Positions 22,819 through 33,826 are shown, counted from the stretch's first letter. The stretch: 64,000 nt of DNA from Megascapheus bottae (GCA_024803745.1 JANJXV010000043.1:2625501-2689500), one strand, 5' to 3'. Numbers and translations are program-made. The notes: generated by a model from the letters alone, not told the origin.

Positions 22819-23439
22819 TTCAGGAGATCTTAGGAACCTGGTTGAACCATTTATATGCTGCTGCTTTTGATGAGCTACAAATGAGAATGAAATGCACAGT
22901 AGGTAAAGAATTCTCCATTACATATATTGGTACCCCTAACCTTTAAACCCTACCTGCAAATTCACTGAGGACATAAACTTTCCAGTCCCCTTGTGTGCAA
23001 GGGTTTACAAGGGCATCCTCACCACCTGTGATACCCAAACCATCCTACCTGTCCTCATGCTGCAGATAAGACATTCCTGAATGTCTTTCACCACCCATCC
23101 ACCCCACTCAATTGCTTAAGCTGCTTCTCTCCTCAGCTATGGCCCAGTTGGACAGATCTGAGGACCGCAGATCTGGTGCCCAGCAGAAGTGCAGCTCTGT
23201 CCTCAGGAAAGACATGAAGACACAGAAGGAGCAGAGATGGTGGTGATGAGGAGAAAGATATAGCACCAGTGTCCTGGAGACAGGGGAGAGAAGGCTCGTC
23301 GTTGAATTCTATAGGGTGTTGGAGGATTAATACCCACAGGTTACAATTAACCCACTTGTGTGTATTAACGGGCCAAGTCTCTGGACATTTCCAGCACAGG
23401 GCTGGCATAATCATAAACAAAAATCCATGACAGTATGAA

Positions 23440-23683
23440 GACTGTTTTGTCTAGCAAGAAAGATTTTTTTCTTTTTTATTGTAATTAATAAAAGGGTTAC
23501 ATGATAAGCCAGACTCAAAGGAAATTAGGCTCAATGGTCCCCCTCCTTTGTCATAATCCGTAGAAACCTTGGGCTCTACTAGCAGAGATCTGCAATAGAG
23601 CAAAACCTTGATACATAAGGCCATATAGTATGAAGCTAATTGAAAAGACCTCCAGGATATTGAAACAAAAGCCATACAATGAA
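23440..23683 (-). mobile_element. Tiny 5'-inverted LINE-1 insertion in duplicon B
   Basis: The plus strand begins with the reverse complement of the L1 3' terminus ('attgtaattaataaaagggt') and continues with sense 3' UTR from further upstream ('taagccagactcaaaggaaa' onward). Read on the minus strand this is an inverted piece followed by the L1 tail, the twin-priming pattern with most of the UTR lost. Duplicon C has the uninterrupted site at 29446-29462. Confidence 0.8.
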
Positions 23684-23870
23684 AATTTATAGATTTAAAC
23701 TTTGGTCATTTATATTTATTTGATGAAGGGCAGAACCATTTTGTTTTCATTTTCATTGGCATTAATATATGCTTTACCAAGCACTTAGGTAGTACGTATA
23801 TCTAGAGAGTAACATTTATAATATTTGTAGTATTCTACAATTTCAAGACAGAGGAAAGGAAAAATAAGGA

Positions 23871-24150
23871 AAAGAATCTCAAAGAATGGATTCTGTATGG
23901 GTGGAACTGGAAGATTTCCAGCTGCAGTGTCATCTGATGTTGTAGATTTTGATGAGATGCCAGAGGACAGGCTGCTGACGGGCTCTCCTACCATCATGGA
24001 CCCTGATTTGCAGAACTCTCAATTGGAAAAATTAATCCAAAGCTTATGAATCTCAATCAACTCACTAACAGGGATAAAGTGGGGAGGGGAGAATATCCAA
24101 TACAGTAGTTTTTAGCCTTGTTCTCTGCTAAACAAAGCTTCCAAATTCTA
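23871..24150. promoter_or_regulatory. Recurrent OR-cluster block, copy 3
   Basis: Clear match to 11262-11545. It lies about 2.4 kb upstream of the minus-strand OR pseudogene at 20442-21430, the same general placement as the blocks near 42.1 kb and 62.2 kb relative to their ORs. There is no open frame and no known repeat family. A role as an OR promoter or 5' exon is inference. Confidence 0.4.
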
Positions 24151-24188
24151 TGACAGATGACAGCTTCAAAAATATGGTGAATTAGGGG

Positions 24189-24369
24189 GCTGAGAGTGTG
24201 GCCTAGTGGTAGAGTGCTTGCCTAGCATGCACAAAGACCCAGTTCTATTCCTCAGTACCATATACATAGAAAAAAAACAGGAAGTGGTGCTGAGGCTCAA
24301 GTGGTAGAGCTCTAACCTCGAGAAAGTCCAAGGACAGTGCTCAGGCACTGAGCTCAAGCCCAGGACTGG

Positions 24370-24372
<3 letters not shown>
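24189..24372 (+). mobile_element. IDL-Geo SINE with (TA)n tail
   Basis: Complete and clean: tRNA-like A box region ('tggcctagtggtagagtgct'), B box region ('cagttctattcc'), then Geo to 'aagcccaggactggca'. A pure TA tract follows at 24373-24418. Confidence 0.93.

Positions 24373-24418
<46 letters not shown>
24373..24418. repeat. (TA)n microsatellite
   Basis: About 22 TA units in the position of the SINE tail. Confidence 0.97.
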
Positions 24419-24419
<1 letters not shown>

Positions 24420-24424
24420 AATTG

Positions 24425-24600
24425 CGTCCAGGAGTATGGGCTAGGTGGAGAGTGTTTGCCTAGCATGCACATACTGTATGATATGCACAGAAAATGCTGG
24501 AAGTGGTGTTGTGGCTCAAGTGACTTTGATCTCCAGCCTTGAGGAAGCCCAGGGACAGTGTCATGACCCTGTGTTTAAGCCCAAGGATTGGCAAGAAAAT
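24425..24600 (+). mobile_element. IDL-Geo SINE
   Basis: Counterpart of 11575-11766 in duplicon A. The tRNA-like half is partly deleted and the Geo half ends 'aagcccaaggattggcaaga'. Confidence 0.85.
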
Positions 24601-25279
24601 ATGGCTGATTATAGCATACAGAGGAGTGCAATTTCAAATTGTAAGCCATTTGAGCAGTCCCCAAACAAATTAACAAAAGAAATATTGTGAATATCAGTGT
24701 TTTGAGTGGGGTTCCATTAGGAGGTACCAAAATGAATGGAAACAAGGAGCCACAGGATAATGCAGTCGTAATAATCAATGGTTATGTTTGTAAAAATGAA
24801 ATTTGGATCGCAATGTGAATATTGGTGAAAGGGTAGGTGGAAGAGGAGAATGCTGAAAGAGATTAATCTGATGAAGATACTTTGTACAAGTGTGTGGACA
24901 TGTTAATCTGAAATGTGTTTCTACAAGGAAGTTAAGATAAAAAGTGTTAAAGAGAGAAAGTAGCTTAGTCAAATCATTAAATGATATACTTTTTAACTCT
25001 CATCAGTGATGTCTGTGAAATGAAAACTTTTGTAAAAAGTGTTCCAGTTCAATGTATAGGGAGAGTCAAGTACAGAAGTAATATCAACACATAATCATCT
25101 CCCCATAATTAAAAATAATACATGATGAGCCACACATTTTACATTATTTATCTTACATCATTTGATTTGTTTCAATCATGTTCTCTAAATCAATAAACCT
25201 TCTGGAACATAAGATAGCTGAAGTATTCATCTTTCTACCCATTCACAAATAATGTTCATTTATTGATTTTCCTGATGAA

Positions 25280-25401
25280 AAACAATTTAGCTGTGTGCCT
25301 GTGGTTCACACCCAGAATCCAAGAAACTCGAGAGCAGAGACCTAAGAATTTCAGTTTCAAAGCCATCCAGGTCAGAAAGTCTATCAGAATTGTATCTCCA
25401 A

Positions 25402-25463
<62 letters not shown>

Positions 25464-25560
25464 CCAGATGTGCAGCTATGGCTCACAGAGTAGAAAAATA
25501 TCCCTGAGCAAAAAAGTTCAGGGACAGTGTCCAGAACCTGAGTTCATGAACCAGCACTGG
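25280..25560 (+). mobile_element. B1-like/Geo SINE split by (CA)n
   Basis: Counterpart of 12436-12752. The CA tract is at 25405-25460. Confidence 0.75.
25405..25460. repeat. (CA)n microsatellite
   Basis: Pure CA, about 28 units. Confidence 0.98.
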
Positions 25561-25669
25561 TTCAAACAAACAAACAAACCACAAAAAAGCACCCACCTTA
25601 CTTTCATTAGTCAGAAACTAGAGGCTCACCTCTGAGATCTGAGCATCTGGCCAGACTTGGTCTTTAACA

Positions 25670-25905
25670 AGCACTAGATCCTAGCCAGTGCTGTGGCTCA
25701 AGCCAGTAATCCTAACTTCTCAAGGGGCTGAGACCTGTGGATCAAGGTCCAAACCCAACCTGGGCACAAAAGGACTTGAGACTCTTATTTCCAATTTACA
25801 TCTAGAAAATAGCATGTGGGTCTTTAGTCAATGGTAGGCAGTGGCCTTGATGTGAAGAGCTCAGGGACAGCGCCCAAGCTGTGTTCACTCGCCTTGACCC
25901 CAAAA
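25670..25905 (+). mobile_element. B1-like/Geo SINE
   Basis: Counterpart of 12877-13110. 'ctagccagtgctgtggctca' begins it and 'gaagagctcagggacagcgc' marks the Geo half. Confidence 0.85.
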
Positions 25906-26325
25906 GAAAAAAAGCCCTGGAGCCTATCTATAAAATAACTAAAAACAAAAGAGCTGGCCTTACATCATTTGCCAAGAAATGAGAAAACCCTGAGTTCAAA
26001 CACCAGTGCTACCAAAACCAAAATGATCTGTTTTTCTCCACTTTTATTGAGGTAAAATATCCATGATAGAAAATTCACATCCAACCATTTTAAAATTCAG
26101 TTTGTGGGGTGATCATCTCCAAACATGCATGATCTTTACAAACTAAAATGTTATACATTAAAAACAAATAAATCCTTCCTCATGAATATCCTTGACACAG
26201 TGCTCCTGTGTCATTAATTACACTAACTAAACCAGAAAAATACTAAGAATGTGTACAGACAAGTAGGATTTACAGGAATGAGGATTATTTTTTTCCTTTG
26301 CAAAACCATATTACAGATGGATTTT

Positions 26326-27280
26326 CTACCTCCTGATGTCAGCTCGTGGTTTCAACAACCTGCTCAGGGCCCTTTTGAGGTCCCTGTTCCTCAGGCTGTA
26401 GATGAAGGGGTTCAGGAAAGGAGTGACCACTGTGTAAATCACTGAGGACACAGCACTGCCCCTGTGAGAATGTGACACAGCTGATCCAACATAAACATCG
26501 AATGCTGTCCCAAAGAATAAACACACCACTGACAGGTGAGAGCCACAGGTGGAGAAGGTTTTGTACTTCCCTCCTGATGATGGGATTCTCAGCACTGAGG
26601 AAATAATTTTATAGTAAGAAAAAAGGATTCCAAAGATTGGAGGAAATCCATATATGGTAGCAGCAACACATTTGAAAATAGCATTTGTGCGTGTGTCTTT
26701 ACAGGAAAGATCCAGGATTTGAGAAGGGTCACAGAAGAAATTTGGGCTTTCCAATTTCTTGAAATCGGTCATCTGCAATGCCATCCACATGTGCAGGTGT
26801 CCATCCAAGAAGCTGATGAAAACTGACAGAAGAACCAAGGAGACACAGAGATGAGGGTTCATGATGAGAGGGTAATTCAGGGTGTGACAGATGGCCACAA
26901 AGCGGTCATAGGCCATCACAGTAAGAAGCATAAAATCCATACAGCAAAAAAAATGATGTAGAAGCACATCTGTGTGAGGCAGCCTGCACAGGAGATGGCT
27001 CTGCTGTGAGTCTGCAGGTTCACCAGCATCTTGGGCACAGTGGTGGAGATGAAACAGATGTCATCAAAGGAGAGGATGGAGCGGAAGAAGTACATGGGGG
27101 TGTGGAGTTGGGGGTCAGATGTGAAGGCCAGGATGATGAGCAGATTTCCCATCATAGTGATCAGGTACATGGACAGGAACAGTCCAAAGAGCATGGGTTG
27201 TAATTCTGGATCTTCTGAGATTCTCAGAAGAAGGAAATCTGTAACCGGGTTAGATTTCTTGCCTCTATATCACTTGGGCA
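26326..27280 (-). pseudogene. Olfactory receptor pseudogene, OR7-like (duplicon C)
   Basis: The least damaged of the three tandem copies. 26916-27194 gives TM1-TM2 and [11 protein letters not shown] one-base change in an A-run at 26947-26954 shifts the frame just before TM3. 26326-26967 then reads uninterrupted from TM3 to the stop: [54 protein letters not shown] and a C-terminus ending KPRADIRR. A second one-base loss near 27245 (compare the copy at 21378) separates the N-terminus NLT sequon from the TM1 frame. With only two single-base lesions, both in or near slippage-prone sequence, a re-check of the raw reads is worthwhile. Confidence 0.93.
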
Positions 27281-27974
27281 ACTGCTCATAAACAAAAAAC
27301 ATCTTGTTAGGAAAATGAAACATATATCCAGAAATTGTCAAGTGTATACATTTGAAATTCAAGTACATACAAGTTTGAATTTTGCACCACCCATGCAATA
27401 TAATATACTCATGAATGTTGGTGAAGTGTGGCATTCCCTTACTTCTAGAATCTTCTCACTCTGGGACGCCTTGTTCCTCAGGCTTTTTCCACATGTGAAG
27501 TTTCTACATGTGACACAAAGCTGTGTTGAAAAGCAAAGAACAACTGGGCTGGTAGAGCAATATCACCTGACAGTACAGCACACCCTTGTGTAGTGGGCGG
27601 AGCAGGTTCCAGGGCAGCAGGGGGGAATCTAAGCGTTTTACACATTTATGATGCATGTCTCTGTCTAGGAGCCTATTTTTGGAGCCAGTGCCCAGACCTA
27701 GGCTCTAGGAAGCCTATCCATTGAGAGGGTGGGAGAGTACGCTTTCATATAGAGATTGAGATTCTGGGTGGTAAACTGGGCTGGAGGATTTGTGGACCAT
27801 CCACTGGGGGAAGGGCCAGCAATAGGTCAAGCCACTAGAGCAATATTGGGTTAGGAGAACAAAGCAGATTCCCAGCCATTAGTGCAGTGAATATTTTTTA
27901 TCCCAATGAAGAAACCCAATCTCATCCGATTCTTATTCATCTCTGACATCAAGCAGGCACAAATCTACTTCTGG

Positions 27975-28265
27975 TTCCTCTGCACTTGCCTTTTCTGGTA
28001 TTATGGCATTTGTGGGGAAATGGGTAGGTCTGGAAATGTGATATTGAGTGAAATAAGTCAGACTCATAGAAACAAAGAACGCTGAACATTCTCTTAAACA
28101 TGGAAATTAGATCTCAATTATCAAGGTGTGTGAATATATACAGGATCTTATGCATCAATTCACAAACCAATTGAGTAAAGTATGGTAGGAAAGGATTCTG
28201 ATGGAATAACTCCTTTCATCAACTCATCTGTTGTTAGACCAAATGAATAAGAGGAAGGTAAACAG
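27975..28265 (+). mobile_element. Ancient LINE-1 3' end (duplicon C copy)
   Basis: Counterpart of 15170-15445 and 22100-22385. Confidence 0.7.
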
Positions 28266-28294
28266 CCTGCTCTTTAAAAACATACATTGTTTCA

Positions 28295-28490
28295 GAGGCA
28301 GATGGCTCATAATTCTCATCCAAACTATTCAAGGGGCTGAGGCCTGAGATTCACAAGTGGAGGCCATTCTGGGGCAGGGTTGTCTGAGAAACACTTGTCT
28401 TCAATTAACTAGTAAAAAGCAGGAAGTGGAGCTGTAGCTTTGAGCAAAATCCTCAGGGACAGCACCCAGGCCCTGAGTTCAAGCCACTGA
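28295..28490 (+). mobile_element. Decayed B1-like/Geo SINE
   Basis: 'ccaaactattcaaggggctg' in the left half and 'aagcaggaagtggagctgta' plus 'ccctgagttcaagcca' in the Geo half. Confidence 0.7.
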
Positions 28491-28512
28491 ACTTACATAT
28501 GTACTTGCACAT

Positions 28513-28514
<2 letters not shown>

Positions 28515-28571
<57 letters not shown>
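28515..28571. repeat. (CA)n microsatellite
   Basis: Pure CA repeat directly behind the SINE. Confidence 0.98.
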
Positions 28572-28699
28572 ACAGAAGGTTAAGCATATGAAATGAGAAA
28601 GAATGGCCTAAGAACCAGATCTCCGAGAGGGACACAAGGCATATCTGCCAGTAGTTTCATTGATGTAACATCCTCTTGTCATTTTCATCATCATCACAA

Positions 28700-28803
28700 T
28701 CCTCCTCCTCCTCCTCCTCCTCCTCCTCCTTCTCCTCCTCTTCCTCCCCCTCCTCTCCCTACTATTTCTACTCCTCCTCCTACTCCTTCTACTCCTCCTC
28801 CTC
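28700..28803. repeat. (CTC)n microsatellite
   Basis: CTC units with TTC/TAC interruptions. The open frames across it on both strands are low-complexity artefacts. Confidence 0.95.
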
Positions 28804-29769
28804 TTTTCAGTCAGCCTGTATGAAAACTTACGAAACTGGTTTATTCCATTTATATCCTCCTGCATTTGGTGAGCCACAAATGAGAATGAAAAGCACAGTA
28901 GGTAAAGAATTCTCCATTACATATACTGGTACCCCTAACCTTCAAACACTACCTGCAAGTTCACTGAGGACATACACTTTCCAGTCTCCTTGTATGCAGG
29001 GATTTTCAATGGCATCCCCACCCCCTGTGATTCCCAAACCATCCTACCTGTCCTCATGCTGCAGAGAAGACATTCCTGAAAGTCCTTTACTGCCCGTCCT
29101 GCCCCACTCAATTGCTTAAGCTGCTCAGCTAAAACTCAGGTGTACAGAACTGAGGACCCCAGATCTGGTGCTCAGCACAAGTGCAGGCTCTGTCCTCAGT
29201 AGAGAGATGAAGACACAGAAGGAGCAGAGATGGTGGTGATGAGGGGACAGATATAGGACCACTGTCCTGGAGACAGGGGAGGGAAGGCTCATCCTTGACT
29301 TCTAGAGGGCCTTGGAGGATTAATATCCACAGGTCACAATTAACCAACCTGTGTGTATTAACAGGCCAAGTTTTGGATATTTGACACACAGGCTGACAGA
29401 ATCATAAAAAAAAAATCCATGCCAGGTTGAAAATTGCTTTGTCTAGCAAGAAGATTTATAGATTTAAAATTTGGTCATTTATACTTATTTGATGAAGGGC
29501 AGAACCATTCCGTTTTCATTTTCATTGTCATAAAAATATGCTTTACCAAAGCCTTACATATTATGGACAAACTAGAGTAACATTTATAATATTTGTGTTG
29601 TTCTACAATTTATCCACACAAAACATCACCAAGAATATCATTGTTCTACCCTTCGAGTTTTATTTATTTTTACAATTATTTTATTTATATGATCATTATT
29701 TATACAAACATGTCCTTAACTTCCCAGGAGGAAATACCTGCAAACACCCAGCTGAGTCCCCATGCAACA

Positions 29770-30580
29770 TTTCTTTGATGTTCCCATATGATGTAGCAGA
29801 GTCTCAGGATTCACTGTAGCACAAGTATGGGGAATGAATTGAATTTGAACCCCTTGGAATGATCCAGAGGATCAGAAACATAAAGCAATCAGTGCAGAGA
29901 GGCCCTACTGATGAGAGAAGGATTCTTAGTGGCACAGATTCCCCATTATGATGAGGAACCGGGCAGCCATATGGGAGGAGAGTGGCCTGGAAAAAAAAGA
30001 AAAAAACAATATGAAGGATGTGAGGATTCTGCTGTTGGTAGATTATCAGACATGGATGGTATCATCCCAAAGCACCCTCAGTGGGCCAATGGAACCAGGA
30101 AATGTGGTATATATACATAGTCATCCATTAGTGAGGACAACATTGTATCATTTGGAAAGATCTGGAAAACAATTATATTAAAGAGAGTAAGTTAGGCTCA
30201 GAGAGATAGAGGATCTATGTTTTCCCTTGTATATGCAAGGTTCATTTAGTTCACAAGCTCCTTAGTACATACATTGGGCTGTATGATCTTGTATACAAAT
30301 GTATTCACTGATATATGGTAGATTCCAGAAGATCTCAAATGGTGTAATTCCATAGAAAGGCAAAATCAATGTTTAGAGAAATAAACATCAGGAAGTGGGG
30401 ACTGGATAGGATTGGAGTGGCATCAAGGGGTAGATGAAGAGGAGAATATGGGAGAATGCAAACAAGCATCCAATGCATATCCTACAAAATTATGAAGAGT
30501 GAGTGAAGGGGTGAGTAGGGGATGTTGACAGTATTGGAGGGGTGACATTGATCGAAATATATTCAAAAACCGCAGAGACT
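29770..30580 (+). mobile_element. Old LINE-1 3' segment
   Basis: Plus-strand match to 18240-19030. 'ggaaatgtggtatatataca', 'tccattagtgaggacaacat' and 'gagtaagttaggctcagaga' follow the layout of an L1 ORF2 end and 3' UTR. Many stops; non-coding. Confidence 0.65.
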
Positions 30581-31414
30581 GCTTACTATTCCTTACAGGT
30601 GCTATGTTACTGAGTCTTACGGTAGGACAGTATGTTTACAAGGCAGGAACATTCATGGGTTTTGCCTATAATAAAGCTTTAACTTGAGCCAAAACAACAA
30701 AAGAAATGAAAACTAACGAGTATTACATTACCACATCAAATACCTGCCTCAAAGTTTCTGAAGGCTATAACCAATTGTCCCATACAGCAATGAGAACAAG
30801 AAAACTTCAAACCCAAGACGAATTGCGCTCTGCATGAAGTGCCAAACTGACCCATTCTATGCTAATAATGATCAGTTCAGCAGAGACCCTAATAACCCCA
30901 GCTTCTCTTTGCTGTGTCCTAGAGCCCTGGATAGTGGGTGCGTGGTGTGTGAGACATTCCCAGCTCCCCCCTACTTCATTCTGCAGAATATCCAACTGGA
31001 CCAGGTTACTAAGCCAGATAGGTTGGGTAAACTAGCTCAGAAGGAGCTCCCTCCCACCTATTCAGCTGGCTTTCTACCCCACCAGAAGCAACCAGGCCCA
31101 AGGACAGCACATCATGGGGCATGGGAATCTTGGTGCATGCCTTTGACACAGGGGGCCAATAGGAGGAGAAAGTGGTGCCTGGGGGTTATGGGGAAGGCAT
31201 GGCTGGAAGGCCAGGAGAGGTGCATTTTTGGGAGACTCCTAGCTGGGACACCAGGGGGTGGCTGCCATGAGAGTGGGAGGAGCTTACAGATGGAGCTGTC
31301 GGAAGGGGAGGGACAGCCAGGACAGATTCTATAAGGATCTGAAAACCAAGGTTCCAGTCAAACTGGGCAAAAAGTACAGGGGCCTGTTATATCCACAGAA
31401 CTTAGCTTCCCTCA
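30581..31414 (+). other. Unassigned region with a 167-codon open frame
   Basis: 30834-31334 is an open frame of 166 residues starting ATG and ending TAA, with no motif I recognise. It is Cys/Pro/Gly rich in places (CVVCETFPAPPYF). The region is more GC-rich than its surroundings and carries no obvious L1 or SINE signature. It may be part of an old retrocopy or an unannotated repeat. No promoter, polyadenylation signal or homologue in the window supports a gene. Confidence 0.2.
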
Positions 31415-31560
31415 GGGGCCCTACTGGTAGAGTACTTGCCTAGAATGCACAAACACCGTTTCGATTCATTGCAACCACATACATAGAAAAGCTAGAAATG
31501 GTCCTGTGACTTTAGTGGTAAAGCAAATAAACATAAGCCAAGAAAGAAACAAATAGAGAG
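31415..31560 (+). mobile_element. Decayed IDL-Geo SINE
   Basis: 'actggtagagtacttgccta', 'gcacaaacac' and 'gactttagtggtaaagcaaa' keep the order of the family but are eroded. A GA tract follows. Confidence 0.6.
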
Positions 31561-31577
31561 GGGGGGAGGAAGAGAGA

Positions 31578-31643
<66 letters not shown>
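31555..31643. repeat. (GA)n microsatellite
   Basis: Nearly pure GA with GG interruptions at the edges. Confidence 0.97.
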
Positions 31644-31646
<3 letters not shown>

Positions 31647-31784
31647 CAGAGGAGCATACACTAAAACAGAAATCTTTGCCTGAATACATGCAGTGTCTGA
31701 AAACTATTATGGATATTCTCTTTGTCTCCTCTTCAACAGTTTGTGGGTTTTTTGTTTTTAACTTAATATTTTACTAACTTTTTA

Positions 31785-32022
31785 TTTTGATCATCATGGG
31801 ACTTGAACTCAGGGTCTGGGTGCTGTCCCTGGGATTAATTTCTCAAGACTAAATCTCTCCCACTTTGAGACACGAGGCAACGTCAGATTTCATGGGAGTT
31901 CATTGAAAACAAGAGTCCCTCGATCCTTCCTGATGAGCTGGCTTTGAAGCATGATCCTCAGATCTCAGCCTCCTGAGTAGCTAGGATGACAGGCATAAGC
32001 CACCAGCACACAGCTTTATTCA
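31785..32022 (-). mobile_element. B1-like/Geo SINE
   Basis: Reverse orientation: Geo ('gggacttgaactcagggtct') first and then the B1-like half ('cagatctcagcctcctgagt', 'aggcataagccaccagcaca'). Confidence 0.8.
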
Positions 32023-32131
32023 GCTTTAGAATTTCCTGATGAATTACACATTCTGAGCACATTTTATTTTGTTTATTCCAGTTTCAATAAAGAATGAAAA
32101 TTCCAACTTATAAAAAATAGAAAACAGTAAT

Positions 32132-32242
32132 AGAACAGGCATCAATTCTTTTTAATATCATTGTATTGTAATTAATAGAAGGGTTACATCATATTTGCCA
32201 GACAGAAGGGGCACTACTTAACAAAGAACAGGCATCAATTCT
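32132..32242 (-). mobile_element. Very short LINE-1 3' end with perfect target duplication
   Basis: agaacaggcatcaattct occurs at 32132-32149 and again at 32225-32242. The 75 bp between them is the reverse complement of the extreme L1 3' UTR ('attgtaattaatagaagggt', 'tatttgccagacagaagggg'). It is a complete but extremely 5'-truncated L1 insertion. 32023-32131 and 32243-32540 hold nothing I recognise. Confidence 0.9.
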
Positions 32243-32544
32243 GAAGATATTGAATCTGTTGTATAAAATATTTCTGTAGATTCCCCATGAAATATTTTAT
32301 AGGCAGAACTGTGTCCATGAAGAAAACATAAACCAATTCAGCAGTGAAATTCACTAGGGAAAATGTTGAAAATGAACTATACAATTTGAGGGGACTGGGT
32401 TCCAGGAGGGAAAAAACTGGGAGAAAATGAGGGAGATGATATTGCTCAAGAAGAAATGCACTCAATTCCTGAGTTACATAACCTTCACCTCTCTGTACAT
32501 CACCTTTACAAGAAAAAAGAAAAGAACTATGGCCATGAATTTGT

Positions 32545-32590
32545 GTGTGCGTGCATGTGTGTGTATGTGTGTATCTGCGCGTGTGCGCGA

Positions 32591-32621
<31 letters not shown>

Positions 32622-32632
32622 TGTGTGTGTGC
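32545..32632. repeat. (GT)n-rich simple repeat
   Basis: GT with GCGTGC and TATG interruptions. Confidence 0.95.
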
Positions 32633-32848
32633 AAGTTCTGGGACTTGAAGTTAGGCTATGAGCTTTGTTTGCTCAAGATTGGTATTCTGCTACTTGTGCC
32701 CCAGCTGCTCTTATGTTTTTTGTGCCTTTAGTTGGAGGAAAGAGTCTCACAGAATGTCCTGTGTGGATGGCTTCTAATTCTGATCTTCATATCATAGTCT
32801 CCTGAGTAGATAGTAGTACAGCAACAAGCAGCTTTTTAGTCTCTATTT
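32633..32848 (-). mobile_element. B1-like/Geo SINE
   Basis: Diverged minus copy ('ttctgggacttgaagttagg', 'catagtctcctgagtagata'). Confidence 0.65.
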
Positions 32849-33189
32849 TCAAAGAGTAAATTGCATTGCACTGTTGCCATGAACATGGTAATTTCTCTGC
32901 TTGTTTCTTTCTAGTCTTGTGTATCTTTAAAGTAGAAGGGCTTCAAGAGCTGAGCAACCAAAAGAAAATTCTAGAGATTCAGGAAATATCCCATGGAGAA
33001 TGATTTCAGAAGCTTTGGCCTCAGGTGGTAAATACAGCTTACAAATACTCAAACTCAGTAGGCACATAGCCTTTGTTGTCTGTTTAATTTTTTTCTCAAG
33101 AGTTTTTTTCAACAGTTGTCCAAGCAGCAGAGAAGCTGGCAGTCTCAAAACCTTCACACAATTCCATCTCCTGAGATTCTAAGATGACC

Positions 33190-33550
33190 CTGAACTACAG
33201 CCCTTCATGTTTAGGCTCTTCCTCTCCATGTACCTGATCATTGTGCTCAGAAAATCTGGCCGACATCTCTGATCCCCACCTCCACACTCCCATGTATTTC
33301 TTCCTCTCCATCCTCTCCTTGCATGACATCTGCTTCAACTCTACCACCAAGTTGCTGGCGGACCTCCAGAGTCACAGCAGAACCATCTCCTATGGAGGCT
33401 GCCTCACACCAAGGTCTCTGTTCATCCTTTTTATGTGTGGTGGTAATATGCTTCTGACTGCCATAGCTTTTGTCAGGGTTGTGGCCATTTGTCACACTCC
33501 ACATTACCAAGTCACCTGGAACCCTCATCTCTGTGGCTCCTTAATTTGAT
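33190..33550 (+). pseudogene. Olfactory receptor fragment, TM1 to TM4
   Basis: The start reads LNYSPSCLGSSSPCT-like sequence out of frame, while the OR frame shows [20 protein letters not shown] (33268-33327), then SRTISYGGCLTP and a TM3 end with ICHTPHYQV where the DRFVAICHPL consensus is strongly altered (FVRVVAICH). A deletion in TM1 (LRKSG in place of GN..LII) and loss of everything after the TM4 start (GSL) show a dead gene. It stops where a minus-strand SINE begins (about 33556). It faces the same way as the open OR 2 kb downstream. Confidence 0.88.
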
Positions 33551-33555
33551 GTATT

Positions 33556-33757
33556 TTTCCCTCAGTCTTATTGACTCCTGGCTGTTCTATCCCTTACTGT
33601 TTGCTCAAAGGCAACCACACTCCTGGCTTTTCAGTGCCTCATTGGAGGTAAGAGTCTCATTGACTTTGCCATCCAGGCTGACGTCAAATCTCAATTCTCA
33701 GAAGTATTAGCTAAGATTACAGGGGTGAGCTACAACATCTGGCTGATAACTTTATTG
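33556..33757 (-). mobile_element. B1-like/Geo SINE
   Basis: Diverged minus copy: 'ggcttttcagtgcctcattg' and 'aagattacaggggtgagcta'. It borders the truncated OR fragment. Confidence 0.65.
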
Positions 33758-33781
33758 TTTGATTAAATTTTTGCCTTTCAC

Positions 33782-33784
<3 letters not shown>

Positions 33785-33826
<42 letters not shown>
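33785..33826. repeat. (GT)n microsatellite
   Basis: Pure GT, about 20 units. Confidence 0.97.

Larger units (their letters stand above)
20285..23690. repeat. OR segmental duplicon B
   Basis: Colinear with 13360-16240 of duplicon A and 26160-29450 of duplicon C: OR 3' flank, OR pseudogene, 5' flank, old L1 piece, SINE, (CTC)n and the stretch ending 'ttgtctagcaag'. Its left part is missing, replaced by the L1 that ends at 20281. Confidence 0.8.
23686..29595. repeat. OR segmental duplicon C
   Basis: The most complete of the three related blocks. From left: conserved block (23871-24150), two IDL-Geo SINEs, unique shared sequence, SINE with (CA)n, SINE, OR pseudogene, 5' flank, old L1 end, SINE, (CA)n, (CTC)n, and the 28860-29450 segment also seen at 15680-16240 and 22840-23430. 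Confidence 0.8.

Noticed and set aside
22764..28803. CRISPR-like or satellite array from the regularly spaced repeats
   Set aside because: The spacing reflects three large duplicons and dispersed SINEs; no short repeat/spacer periodicity exists.
28608..28877. Arginine-rich frame and its Ser/Pro-rich partners on the other strand
   Set aside because: Low-complexity translations of the (CTC)n tract.
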